A stretch of DNA of 64,000 nucleotides from Sinomicrobium weinanense (GTDB taxonomy: Bacteria > Bacteroidota > Bacteroidia > Flavobacteriales > Flavobacteriaceae): contig NZ_JAHKRR010000003.1 of NCBI RefSeq assembly GCF_018863395.1, positions 558,001-622,000 on the forward strand, read 5' to 3'. The translations under genes were made by a program, and so were the position numbers. Below, piece by piece: positions 17,290-25,281 of the stretch (its first letter is position 1; each line of letters starts with the position of its first letter). The notes below the pieces were generated by a model, which saw only the letters and a list, made by a program, of their open reading frames with translations, searched no databases and was not told the origin of the DNA.

Positions 17290-17748
17290 ATGAGCGGAAC
17301 ACTGAACAAAGTAATGCTGATCGGGCATTTGGGAGATGATGTAAAAATGCATTATTTTGAAGGAGGAAATTCCCTGGGGCGGTTCCCCCTGGCCACCAAT
17401 GAGACCTATGTAAACAGGCAAACCGGTGAACGGGTAACCAATACCGAATGGCACAATATAGTGGTCCGGAACAAAGCCGCCGAAATTTGCGAAAAATACC
17501 TGAGCAAAGGAGATAAAATATATGTTGAAGGACGCATAAAAACAAGACAGTGGCAGGGAGAAGACGGCAATACCAGATATTCTACCGAGATCCAGGTCAC
17601 GGATTTCACCTTCCTGTCCGAGAAAAGGGAAAATAGTGACAGCAACTATTCCCAGGCTGCTCCTTCCCCATCTCCGGAAAGCGGAGCTCCCAAGAACGAT
17701 CCCGCCCCTCCGCAGGATACAGGAGAGGATGACGATCTACCGTTTTAA
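17290..17748 (+). CDS. ssb: Single-stranded DNA-binding protein
   Basis: SSB coats single-stranded DNA and recruits repair and replication proteins. The 152-residue protein has the OB-fold (MSGTLNKVMLIGHLGDDVKMHYFEGGNSLGRFPLATNETY...TEWHNIVVRNKAAEICEKYLSKGDKIYVEGRIKTRQW). A disordered Pro/Ser-rich tail ends in the acidic tip EDDDLPF, which docks partners. It sits between mutY and gldE. Confidence 0.95.
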   Translation: MSGTLNKVMLIGHLGDDVKMHYFEGGNSLGRFPLATNETYVNRQTGERVTNTEWHNIVVRNKAAEICEKYLSKGDKIYVEGRIKTRQWQGEDGNTRYSTEIQVTDFTFLSEKRENSDSNYSQAAPSPSPESGAPKNDPAPPQDTGEDDDLPF

Positions 17749-17773
17749 GTAAGTTTAACCAAATTCACAGCGA

Positions 17774-19108
17774 TTGGACCCTGAACCCTCGAGTTTTTTA
17801 ATATTTCTTTCCGACATAGGAGGTATAAGTATTTTTAAATTTGTTATGCTTATACTATTGCTCATCTGCTCGGCACTGATCTCGGGAGCGGAAGTAGCCT
17901 TCTTTTCCCTGACACAGACCGATATCAACGAGGAAGAAGCCTCCAAAACCACGAGGGGCAACCTTATTGTAAGACTTATTCAAAAACCCAAAAAGCTGTT
18001 GGCCACCATACTGGTTGCCAATAATTTTATCAACATTGCCATCGTGTTGTTGTTCAGTTCCCTGGGCAATACCTTTTTTGGCACTATACACCAAAAGATC
18101 TTCGGCTTTATAGACCTGAGGTTTCTTATTGAAGTTGTGGCCGCCACGGCCCTGATCCTTCTTTTCGGCGAGATCCTTCCCAAAATATACGCCAGCCGTA
18201 ACCGGATAAAGTTCGTTCATTTTATGGCCTACCCCCTAGCTGTCCTGGACAAGGTACTCTCCCCGCTGAGTATCCCCATGAAAGCATCGACCTCTTACCT
18301 TCAGGACAAGTTGGGAAGGCAAAAGACCAATCTCTCGGTAGACCAGCTGTCTCACGCCCTGGAACTCACCTCCGAAGAGGACACCACCAGGGAAGAACAA
18401 AAGATCCTGGAAGGCATCGTGTCTTTTGGCAATACCGACACGAAACAGGTGATGTGCCCCCGCATCGATATCTTTGCGCTCAGCGAAGACCTGAAATTCT
18501 CTGACGTGATCAGGGAGATCGTCAAAAACGGATATTCCCGAATACCGGTGTTCAAAGAGAATGTAGACCATGTTACAGGAGTACTCTATGTAAAAGACCT
18601 CCTGCCCCATATCGACAAAAAGACCCTTAACTGGGCCAAGCTGAAAAGAGAAGCCTATTTTGTTCCCGAAAACAAGAAACTCGACGACCTCCTCAGGGAA
18701 TTCCAGGACATGAAAATGCACCTGGCCATTGTGGTAGACGAATACGGAGGAACCTCCGGCCTGGTTACACTCGAAGATATCATCGAAGAAATTGTCGGCG
18801 ATATCAGCGATGAGTTTGACGACGAAGACCTTATTTTCTCCAAACTGGACGAAAACAACTACGTTTTCGAAGGCAAAACCGCCCTGAAGGATTTTTACCG
18901 GGTGCTGCGGCTCGAAAACGAGGACATATTCGAAGAAAAAAAGGGGGAGTCAGAGACCATCGCAGGATTTGTACTGGAAATCGCCGGTAAATTTCCCCGG
19001 GTACGGGAAAAAATAAACTTCCACAATTTTACGTTTGTCATAGAAGCCCTGGATGAAAAACGTATCAAGCAGATCAAGGTCACCGTTAACAATACCGTAA
19101 ACAATTAG
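17774..19108 (+). CDS. gldE: Gliding motility-associated protein GldE
   Basis: GldE is a Bacteroidota membrane protein of the CorC/HlyC (CNNM) family linked to gliding and type IX secretion. The 444-residue protein has an N-terminal CNNM membrane domain with about four helices ([63 protein letters not shown]). Two CBS motifs follow ([13 protein letters not shown]..., [12 protein letters not shown]...[24 protein letters not shown]), then a CorC_HlyC domain. The start is TTG at 17774, giving MDPEPSS, the family N-terminus. It follows ssb by 25 bases and precedes gldD. Confidence 0.93.
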   Translation: MDPEPSSFLIFLSDIGGISIFKFVMLILLLICSALISGAEVAFFSLTQTDINEEEASKTTRGNLIVRLIQKPKKLLATILVANNFINIAIVLLFSSLGNTFFGTIHQKIFGFIDLRFLIEVVAATALILLFGEILPKIYASRNRIKFVHFMAYPLAVLDKVLSPLSIPMKASTSYLQDKLGRQKTNLSVDQLSHALELTSEEDTTREEQKILEGIVSFGNTDTKQVMCPRIDIFALSEDLKFSDVIREIVKNGYSRIPVFKENVDHVTGVLYVKDLLPHIDKKTLNWAKLKREAYFVPENKKLDDLLREFQDMKMHLAIVVDEYGGTSGLVTLEDIIEEIVGDISDEFDDEDLIFSKLDENNYVFEGKTALKDFYRVLRLENEDIFEEKKGESETIAGFVLEIAGKFPRVREKINFHNFTFVIEALDEKRIKQIKVTVNNTVNN

Positions 19109-19174
19109 ACCTCACGTTTACACGTTTAAAGGAATTACCTGCCACCTGGTCCGGCGGGAAAAAAGAACCCGAGA

Positions 19175-19738
19175 GTGAAGAAAAACATCCGTATTATATA
19201 TGCCGTTGTAATAACATTGTTGCTCACTGCCTGCGGCAGGGACCCTATGCCCAAGCCCCAGGCCGTACTCCGGCTCGAATACCCCGAAGCCCGTTACAGC
19301 CCCGTAAAAACGGACTGTCCTTTTCAGTTCGAAAAAAACACCCTCGCCCTGGTGAAACATACGGGCAATTGCCGGTTCAATATCGAATACCCGGAGATAA
19401 AGGCCACGATATTCCTCACCTATATGCCCGTGCAGAACAATCTCAAATCCCTGGTTCGCGATGCGGAAAAACTCACTTTCGACCACGTGATCAAAGCCGA
19501 TGAAATAGGCGTGGGCGGACAATTCGAAAACGAAGGGGAACACGTATATGGCAGGCTGTATGAAGTGGCAGGAAACGCAGCATCCCAGGCCCAGTTCTAT
19601 GTCACGGACAGCACCTCCCATTTCCTCACCGGATCGCTCTACTTCAACACAAAACCCAATTACGACTCCATTCTCCCCGCGGCAGATTACCTCAGTAAGG
19701 ATATCCGCAAACTCATGGAATCCCTTCAATGGAAATAA
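19175..19738 (+). CDS. gldD: Gliding motility lipoprotein GldD
   Basis: GldD is a lipoprotein required for gliding in F. johnsoniae. The 187-residue protein starts with GTG at 19175 and has a lipobox leader MKKNIRIIYAVVITLLLTAC with the cysteine at residue 20. The conserved body includes MPKPQAVLRLEYPEARY, CRFNIEYPEIKATIFLTY and SQAQFYVTDSTSHFLTGSLYFN, ending YLSKDIRKLMESLQWK. It directly follows gldE. Confidence 0.93.
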   Translation: MKKNIRIIYAVVITLLLTACGRDPMPKPQAVLRLEYPEARYSPVKTDCPFQFEKNTLALVKHTGNCRFNIEYPEIKATIFLTYMPVQNNLKSLVRDAEKLTFDHVIKADEIGVGGQFENEGEHVYGRLYEVAGNAASQAQFYVTDSTSHFLTGSLYFNTKPNYDSILPAADYLSKDIRKLMESLQWK

Positions 19739-19747
19739 AAAAACAAT

Positions 19748-19759
19748 ACAATCGATTGT
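19748..19759. promoter_or_regulatory. Candidate LacI-type operator O1 (GH88 promoter)
   Basis: ACAATCGATTGT is a perfect 12-bp palindrome with a central CG, the hallmark of LacI/GalR operators. It lies 93 bases before the GH88 start and covers the TTG (19756-19758) that serves as the -33 box, so bound repressor would block the polymerase. An identical copy precedes susC. Confidence 0.6.
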
Positions 19760-19784
19760 TTTTTGATGAAAATGTATATATTTG
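19756..19784 (+). promoter_or_regulatory. Promoter of the GH88 gene
   Basis: TTG (19756-19758) and TATATTTG (19777-19784) are separated by 18 bases, close to the Bacteroidota consensus. Right after it is the inverted repeat TGTTGT-GTTCG-ACAACA (19783-19799), which could be another regulator site. Confidence 0.6.
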
Positions 19785-19851
19785 TTGTGTTCGACAACAT
19801 GTAATGCATTTATATGCTGACCTATAAAACTAACCAAAACACGGTATTATT

Positions 19852-21051
19852 ATGAAGTATAAGCTCGCCCTGCTACTCTTTACAGCCCTGGCCTGGACCG
19901 GCTGTTCCGAAAAGCCTTCCCAAAAAAAGGCACCATCCATCCTGGAACTCTCACAGGTCCATTATGATTCGCTCTATAAAACTATCACTCCCCTGAAGAA
20001 CAGTGAAAAAATGATGCCCCGGACCACCCGCAACGGAAAACTGGTCACCGTAGGCATCTATGACTGGACCAGTGGTTTCTTCCCGGCTTCCCTGTGGAAC
20101 CTTTACGGGCTTACCAAAGACAAAAAATGGAAAGACCGTGCTGTGGAATACACCGAAAAGCTCGATTCTATACAGTACTGGGAAGGAAATCACGATGTGG
20201 GCTTTATCATGGAGTGTACATATGGTAACGCCTTGAAATATATGGATTCCCCGGCGTATGATTCTGTCGTGGTACAGACCGCAAGATCACTTTCTGCCAG
20301 GTTCCGGCCCAATGCAGGTGTGATCCAGTCCTGGGAATGGTCTAAAAAATGGGACTGCCCCGTGATCATAGACAATATGATGAACCTGGAGCTTCTGTTC
20401 CACGCCACAAGGATCACCGGCGATTCTACTTACTACAATATTGCGGTTTCACATGCCGATAAGACCATAGAAAACCACTACCGGGAAGACAACAGCTCCT
20501 TTCACGTAGTAGATTATGATACCGAAACAGGAGAAATCATTAAAAAGAACACCCACCAGGGGCTTAGCGATGATTCTGCCTGGGCCAGAGGACAGGCATG
20601 GGGCCTTTATGGCTTCACCATGTCCTATCGGGAGACCGGGGATCCTAAATACCTGGAGCAGGCACAAAAAATAGCCGATTTTATTCAAAACCACCCCAAT
20701 CTTCCGGAAGATAAAGTCCCCTACTGGGATTACAATGCCCCCGCTTCCAAAGACACTCCGAGGGATGCTTCTGCCGCTGCAATAGCCGCGTCTGCCCTTT
20801 ACGAATTAAGCACTTTTGCAGACAACAAAAACGCACAAACTCATCAGGATTTTGCCAACCTTATCATGGAAAGCCTTCGTTCTCCCGCCTATTTTGCCAA
20901 AGTGGGGACCAATGCAGATTTCCTCCTCATGCATTCCGTAGGAAGCAAGCCCCACGATGTGGAGGTCGACGTTCCCCTGAACTATGCAGACTATTATTTT
21001 CTGGAGGCCTTGCTCAGAAAAAAGGACATAGACGGAGAAAACAAGTCCTGA
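19852..21051 (+). CDS. GH88 unsaturated glucuronyl hydrolase, lipoprotein
   Basis: GH88 enzymes split the unsaturated uronic acid from oligosaccharides produced by polysaccharide lyases. The 399-residue protein has a lipobox leader (MKYKLALLLFTALAWTGCSEK). The (alpha/alpha)6-barrel motifs include YDWTSGFFPASLWNLYGLT, NHDVGF with Asp115, VIIDNMMNLELL with Asp174 (the pair expected to be catalytic), WARGQAWGLYGF and DYYFLEAL. It is the last step of the uronic-acid polysaccharide pathway encoded here. The gene stands alone, about 8.6 kb from susC, but shares the ACAATCGATTGT operator with it. A 225-bp insertion-like element lies just after its stop. Confidence 0.92.
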   Translation: MKYKLALLLFTALAWTGCSEKPSQKKAPSILELSQVHYDSLYKTITPLKNSEKMMPRTTRNGKLVTVGIYDWTSGFFPASLWNLYGLTKDKKWKDRAVEYTEKLDSIQYWEGNHDVGFIMECTYGNALKYMDSPAYDSVVVQTARSLSARFRPNAGVIQSWEWSKKWDCPVIIDNMMNLELLFHATRITGDSTYYNIAVSHADKTIENHYREDNSSFHVVDYDTETGEIIKKNTHQGLSDDSAWARGQAWGLYGFTMSYRETGDPKYLEQAQKIADFIQNHPNLPEDKVPYWDYNAPASKDTPRDASAAAIAASALYELSTFADNKNAQTHQDFANLIMESLRSPAYFAKVGTNADFLLMHSVGSKPHDVEVDVPLNYADYYFLEALLRKKDIDGENKS

Positions 21052-21068
21052 TCCGGTATATACTTCTA

Positions 21069-21293
21069 TTGAGTTATACACATAGATACTATTCGTACTA
21101 AATATTCACAAGCAAATGATGAAACATCTGCAAACTCGTAAAATGAATGAGCATTTCAAAAGAGCTTGACTTTGTGACCTTTGTGCCTGCTTTGTGGCTC
21201 TTTGTGGTTTTCCCCTGTCATGGGCCTCATTTTACCACAGAGACTCACAAAGTAGACACAGAGTATTGTTTAGAAATTAAATGTATAACTCAA
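21069..21293. mobile_element. MITE-like element, 225 bp, 12-bp terminal inverted repeats
   Basis: The left end is TTGAGTTATACA (21069-21080) and the right end TGTATAACTCAA (21282-21293), perfect inverted repeats. The octamer TACTTCTA lies immediately outside both ends (21061-21068 and 21294-21301), as expected of an 8-bp target duplication. No reading frame spans it, so it could move only with a transposase in trans. Inside is a CTTTGTGGCTCTTTGTGGT / ACCACAGAGACTCACAAAG hairpin (21190-21252, 16 of 19 paired). I do not assign an IS family. Confidence 0.65.
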
Positions 21294-21386
21294 TACTTCT
21301 ATCTATGACAACAATTTACAGACAATTCTCTTTTTCAATCGGCAGATGGTAGTAAATTTACACCTCCCATCAGACAGTACACGATC

Positions 21387-22418
21387 ATGAAAAAAGGGAA
21401 TCCGACCATACACGAAATAGCCAGGGCTCTGAATATCAACAGCTCTACGGTGTCCAGGGCTCTGAACGACAGCAGCAGGGTAACCCAGAAGACCAAAGAA
21501 AAAGTCCTGGCCAAGGCCAAGGAACTTGGTTATCAGCGCAATCTCCTGGCCTCCAACCTGCGCCGGAGCCGCAGTAATACCATAGGAGTGGTTGTCCCAA
21601 GGATCTCGCGCCATTTCTTCTCCTCCACCATTGCAGGAATAGAAGAAGCCGCCTTTTCTGCGGGTTTCAATGTTATTATCTGCCAGTCTCTCGAAGCACT
21701 CGACCGGGAGCAACGCATCGTAAAAAACCTGATAGCAAACCGAGTAGACGGCATCCTCATTTCTGTCTCCATGGAGACCACGAACAGCAAACATCTCGAA
21801 TACTTTCGCGATAACGGGATCCCCCTGGTTTTTTTCGACCGTCATTGTGCCGACATGCCCGATGCCAGCAAAGTTCTCATAGACGACCGCCAGGCCGCTT
21901 ATGATGCCGTGACACATCTTATCGGCAAAGGCTGCCGGAAAATAGCTCATTTTTCAGGGCCCCAGGAACTGCGGATCTACAAAAACCGGCTAAAGGGATA
22001 CAAAGAGGCACTCAGGGATAATCAGATAACCTACAACCCCAAACTCGTTCTCACCTCCAAGCTCATGGAAGCAGACGGATATGCATCTGCACAAAAGCTC
22101 CTGGAAAGCTCGAAAGATGTTGACGGTATCTTTGCAGCCAACGACGTATCGGCCATCGGCGCCATCAAATACCTGAAAAAACAGGGAAAACAGATCCCCG
22201 AGGACATGGCCATTGTAGGATTCAGCAACGAACCCATCTCAGAAGCCATCGAACCCTCGCTCACTACGATAGACCAGTCCGGATTTGAGATCGGAAAGAT
22301 TGCCTGCGATCTGCTGGTCGACAATATCCGCAGCCGGGAAAGTACCGGAATACACAACAAAACCATCTTCATAGATACCACCCTCATAGAAAGAGGCTCT
22401 ACCCAAAAGAACGGGTAA
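21387..22418 (+). CDS. LacI-family transcriptional regulator
   Basis: The 343-residue protein has an N-terminal LacI headpiece (TIHEIARALNINSSTVSRALNDSSRVTQKTKEKVLAKAKELGYQRN) with hinge helix ASNLRRSRS. A periplasmic-binding-like effector domain follows (IGVVVPRISRHFFSSTIAGIEEAA, DGILISVS, GIFAANDVSAIGAIKYLKK, VGFSNEPISEAIEPSLTTIDQ). LacI proteins usually repress sugar genes until a sugar binds. It lies just after GH88 and upstream of the SusC/D locus, both carrying ACAATCGATTGT, so it is the best candidate regulator of the pathway. The effector is probably an uronic-acid oligosaccharide or its product; that is inference. Confidence 0.93.
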   Translation: MKKGNPTIHEIARALNINSSTVSRALNDSSRVTQKTKEKVLAKAKELGYQRNLLASNLRRSRSNTIGVVVPRISRHFFSSTIAGIEEAAFSAGFNVIICQSLEALDREQRIVKNLIANRVDGILISVSMETTNSKHLEYFRDNGIPLVFFDRHCADMPDASKVLIDDRQAAYDAVTHLIGKGCRKIAHFSGPQELRIYKNRLKGYKEALRDNQITYNPKLVLTSKLMEADGYASAQKLLESSKDVDGIFAANDVSAIGAIKYLKKQGKQIPEDMAIVGFSNEPISEAIEPSLTTIDQSGFEIGKIACDLLVDNIRSRESTGIHNKTIFIDTTLIERGSTQKNG

Positions 22419-22500
22419 AAGATCTCCCGTGCCTTATCTCAAATTGTGACCAAACTGTACATAATTTACACACGTTGTATAATTATTGTATATCCCGTAA

Positions 22501-22555
22501 ACGGTCAATCCGCCCCAAAACGTACAAAAATGAGATAAAAAGCTGTTTTGACCGT
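22501..22555. repeat. Inverted repeat downstream of the LacI gene
   Basis: ACGGTCAA (22501-22508) and TTGACCGT (22548-22555) form an 8-bp perfect stem in the lacI-TSUP spacer. There is no clear T-run after it, so it could be an operator pair or weak terminator. Confidence 0.35.
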
Positions 22556-22659
22556 AAATCTTCACCTTTTAAAGTTAAAAATAACTTAAATAAAAAGCTA
22601 CTGCACGCTAATTGCTAATCAATCCCAAAACTTAAGATGTTTTATTTAAACAAAGCCTG

Positions 22660-23415
22660 ATGAAGATTATCATACTTATCATAGGTGGGTTCTTAATTTT
22701 TGCCCTGAGCACATTAAGTGGTGGTGGAGCGAGTTTATTGTTAATGCCACTCATCATCTTTGTGGTAGGGGCAAAATCCGTAGCACCTATAATGACCCTG
22801 GGAATTGCGATGAGCAGTAGTTCCCGTGTGTTTTTGTTCTTTAAGAATATTGACTGGAACCTGTTTAAATGGCTGTTGCCCTCTACCATTGTAGGTTCGG
22901 TTCTGGGAGCACGGCTTTTTGCTTCTTTGTCTTCGGACTGGATACAACTGATCATTGGTGTATTTCTCGTATTTACCGTGGTCCAGTTTTTTCAGAAACC
23001 CAAAGACGTTAAGAAGAGACACATTAAAACCTGGCATTTTGTACCCATTGGGTTTGGTATTTCGTTCTTGTCCGGGCTCATCGGTGGTGTCGGCCCTTTA
23101 ATGAATTCGGCCTACATGAATTACGGAATGACCAAGGAAGAACTGATCGGCACCCGCTCTGCCAATGCCGTGGTACTTCACATCTCAAAATTAGCGAGCT
23201 ATGCTTATTTCGGTTATATGACCGGAGATGTTTTGAAGTTCGGCATTATTCTGGGTATTACTGCCATTGTGGGCAATTATTTCGGAAAGAAACTTCTGAA
23301 AATGATCTCGGAACTGTTCTTTAGAAAAATTGTTATCACAACAATGGTCATAAGCGGTGTGTTAATGATTTACAAGCATAAGGATTTTATTCTGAACATT
23401 ATTCATTCTATTTAA
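22660..23415 (+). CDS. TSUP-family (TauE/SafE) membrane transporter
   Basis: The 251-residue protein has about eight transmembrane helices in two repeats (IIILIIGGFLIFALSTLSGGGASLLLMPLIIFVVG, LIIGVFLVFTVVQFF, FGISFLSGLIGGVGPLMNSAYMNY, FGIILGITAIVGNYF). The SGGGASLLLMPL and SGLIGGVGPL motifs mark TSUP. Family members export or import sulfite, sulfonates or other small anions. No sulfatase or sulfonate gene is in the window, so the anion is unknown. It stands alone between the LacI regulator and the ATP-grasp cluster. Confidence 0.85.
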   Translation: MKIIILIIGGFLIFALSTLSGGGASLLLMPLIIFVVGAKSVAPIMTLGIAMSSSSRVFLFFKNIDWNLFKWLLPSTIVGSVLGARLFASLSSDWIQLIIGVFLVFTVVQFFQKPKDVKKRHIKTWHFVPIGFGISFLSGLIGGVGPLMNSAYMNYGMTKEELIGTRSANAVVLHISKLASYAYFGYMTGDVLKFGIILGITAIVGNYFGKKLLKMISELFFRKIVITTMVISGVLMIYKHKDFILNIIHSI

Positions 23416-23434
23416 TACAATCTGAAAATAACAG

Positions 23435-23504
23435 ATATGAAATGTCCATAAGCAAAGCAAACATCCTACTGATCGATATGATTATTCTGATGAGCATTTC
23501 ATAT
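23435..23504. promoter_or_regulatory. Inverted repeat before the ATP-grasp operon
   Basis: ATATGAAATG (23435-23444) and CATTTCATAT (23495-23504) are perfect 10-bp inverted copies, 50 bases apart, ending 32 bases before the start codon. They could be a loop-forming operator pair or an RNA stem. Confidence 0.4.
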
Positions 23505-23536
23505 AACCTGATATAAACAAACAAAAAAACAGACAG

Positions 23537-24946
23537 ATGAAACTGAGTATAACAGATCACGTACATTTGGTCGAGCCTGGTGATTTCGAACCCTCGGAGC
23601 ACTGGTACCCCAGGGTTCTCAATTCAAATATTCATCCGCTGGTGAGTCATTTCCTGCATCTCACCACCGAACAGTACATAGAAAGATATTGCCGTTTAAA
23701 TCCTCAAGCCAATCCCGGGGCATTGAAAGAGATATTGAACTATCAACCCCGGTATTTTAAGTGGTCGGGAACGGATATGATGCATATTACCAACAACATC
23801 GGAGCAAAAAAACTGACGGTCATAGAGACCAACTCCTGTCCCTCCGGGCAAAAATCCATGCCGCTTCTGGACCTGAATGTCGAACAAGGCGGTTATAAGC
23901 GATTGATCGAAGACACTTTTTTGCCTCAGGTTGAAAAACACGATGAAGAAGGGGCATTAGCCGTGATCTACGACAAGAACCCCATGGAAAATGTGGGGTA
24001 TGCCTCTACACTGGCAGATGCATTCGGGGAAGATGTATATTTGGCAAAATTCGATAAGAACGACCCCGATCCACCCGCAAAATTCGAGGACAAAAAACTG
24101 TACATAAGATCGGAAAACGACCAGTGGATCCCTATCCGGGCCGCATTCAGGTATGTGACCCAGGAACCCTGGAACCGGATCCCTGTCGGTTCAAAGACCT
24201 TACTGCTCAACCCTATTGAAGCGTGCCTGGCCGGCGGCCGGAATAAATCTGAAGCCTTCCTGGCCTATTCAGACTTCAATGAAAAGTTCAAAGCAGACGG
24301 AATCGGTATCAACACCCCGGAAACTTTTCTGGACGTTGAACTGAATGACATCCCGGAATATTTCGAAGCCCTGGGTAAGAGCATGGTTATCAAAGTGCCC
24401 GACAGCAATGCAGGACAGGGGGTTTACACCATTACCTCAGAAAAGGAACTGGAGCAGGCCATGAAAGCGCTAAAGCAAAACCCGCCTGAGGATAAATATT
24501 TGATCCAGCAGCTCATTTACAGTAACTATATTGACGGAGCCGACAAGGAAAAGGCCTGGTATCACGTAGGAACGATCCCGGACAAGAAAAACCGCAGCTA
24601 CGCTTTCGACCTGCGTTTAATGATGCATTACACATCATCCGGCATCCGCCCCCTGGCCATCTATTCGAGAAGGGCAAAATTGCCGCTTAACCAACCCATG
24701 CCCGAAGGTGCCGACTCCTGGGACCTTTACGGGACCAATCTCTCGGTAAAACAGACCGAAGGATGGTCTTACGACGATGAAAGGCTGATGTTGTATGATA
24801 TTCGTAACTTTGCCAATCTCGGTCTGGGAATAGATGAACTGATCTCCGGTTTTATACAGTCGGCCATGGCAACTTATGCCATCGACCAGCACGCCATTAA
24901 AAAATTTGACCACGTAAATTATGAATTTGAAAGTATTAATAGTTGA
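23537..24946 (+). CDS. ATP-grasp enzyme of unknown substrate
   Basis: The 469-residue cytoplasmic protein has an ATP-grasp C-terminal half. Its parts are the lysine strand MVIKVPDSNAGQGVYTI, the hinge YLIQQLIYSNYIDG, and the metal/phosphate region DLRLMMHYTSSGIRPLAIYSRRAK. The N-terminal half (KLTVIETNSCPSGQKSMPLLD; RAAFRYVTQEPWNRIPVGSKTLLLNPIEACLAGGRNK) resembles no family I can name with confidence. ATP-grasp enzymes join a carboxylate to an amine or thiol through an acyl-phosphate. The reading frame overlaps the following receiver gene by 26 bases, and the histidine kinase follows directly. This implies that the three proteins act together. Nothing in the sequence gives the substrate. Confidence 0.75.
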   Translation: MKLSITDHVHLVEPGDFEPSEHWYPRVLNSNIHPLVSHFLHLTTEQYIERYCRLNPQANPGALKEILNYQPRYFKWSGTDMMHITNNIGAKKLTVIETNSCPSGQKSMPLLDLNVEQGGYKRLIEDTFLPQVEKHDEEGALAVIYDKNPMENVGYASTLADAFGEDVYLAKFDKNDPDPPAKFEDKKLYIRSENDQWIPIRAAFRYVTQEPWNRIPVGSKTLLLNPIEACLAGGRNKSEAFLAYSDFNEKFKADGIGINTPETFLDVELNDIPEYFEALGKSMVIKVPDSNAGQGVYTITSEKELEQAMKALKQNPPEDKYLIQQLIYSNYIDGADKEKAWYHVGTIPDKKNRSYAFDLRLMMHYTSSGIRPLAIYSRRAKLPLNQPMPEGADSWDLYGTNLSVKQTEGWSYDDERLMLYDIRNFANLGLGIDELISGFIQSAMATYAIDQHAIKKFDHVNYEFESINS

Positions 24947-25277
24947 GGACGATATTGTATTTTGTAAGCTGCTTACAAAATACCTGAATAACAATTCCGT
25001 AAACACCAACGACGCACAGTCTGCCGAAGCTGCAAAAAAACTTCTGGCAGCCGAAACGTTCGACTTTGTGGTGATCGATTACAAGCTCCCCGATGAGGAC
25101 GGCCTGGCCGTACTGCAATGGATGGACCAGGAACATATAGAAGCCCGCAAGATTTTAATGAGCCGGTTTGAAGACGAAACCGTGATCCGGAAAGCTACCG
25201 ACCTGGGGGTAAAGAAATTCATCAAAAAACCCATTAAGCCCAATGAGCTTCTGGAGCTTATCAGGGAGTTAAAATAA
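24921..25277 (+). CDS. Single-domain response regulator
   Basis: This 118-residue protein is a bare receiver domain: acidic pocket EDD at 9-11, phosphoacceptor Asp53 in VVIDYKLPDEDG, Ser in ILMSRFEDE at the Thr/Ser switch position, and Lys in KKFIKKPIKPNE. There is no output domain, so it must act by protein contact or as a phosphate carrier. It begins inside the ATP-grasp gene and ends 4 bases before the kinase gene. Likely partners are the kinase's HPt domain and the ATP-grasp enzyme. Confidence 0.92.
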   Translation: MNLKVLIVEDDIVFCKLLTKYLNNNSVNTNDAQSAEAAKKLLAAETFDFVVIDYKLPDEDGLAVLQWMDQEHIEARKILMSRFEDETVIRKATDLGVKKFIKKPIKPNELLELIRELK

Positions 25278-25281
25278 TAGC

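Noticed and set aside
19118-19837. 239-codon minus-strand frame opposite gldD
   Set aside because: It lies across gldD and its flanks, has no domain signal, and gldD is a firm call on the other strand.
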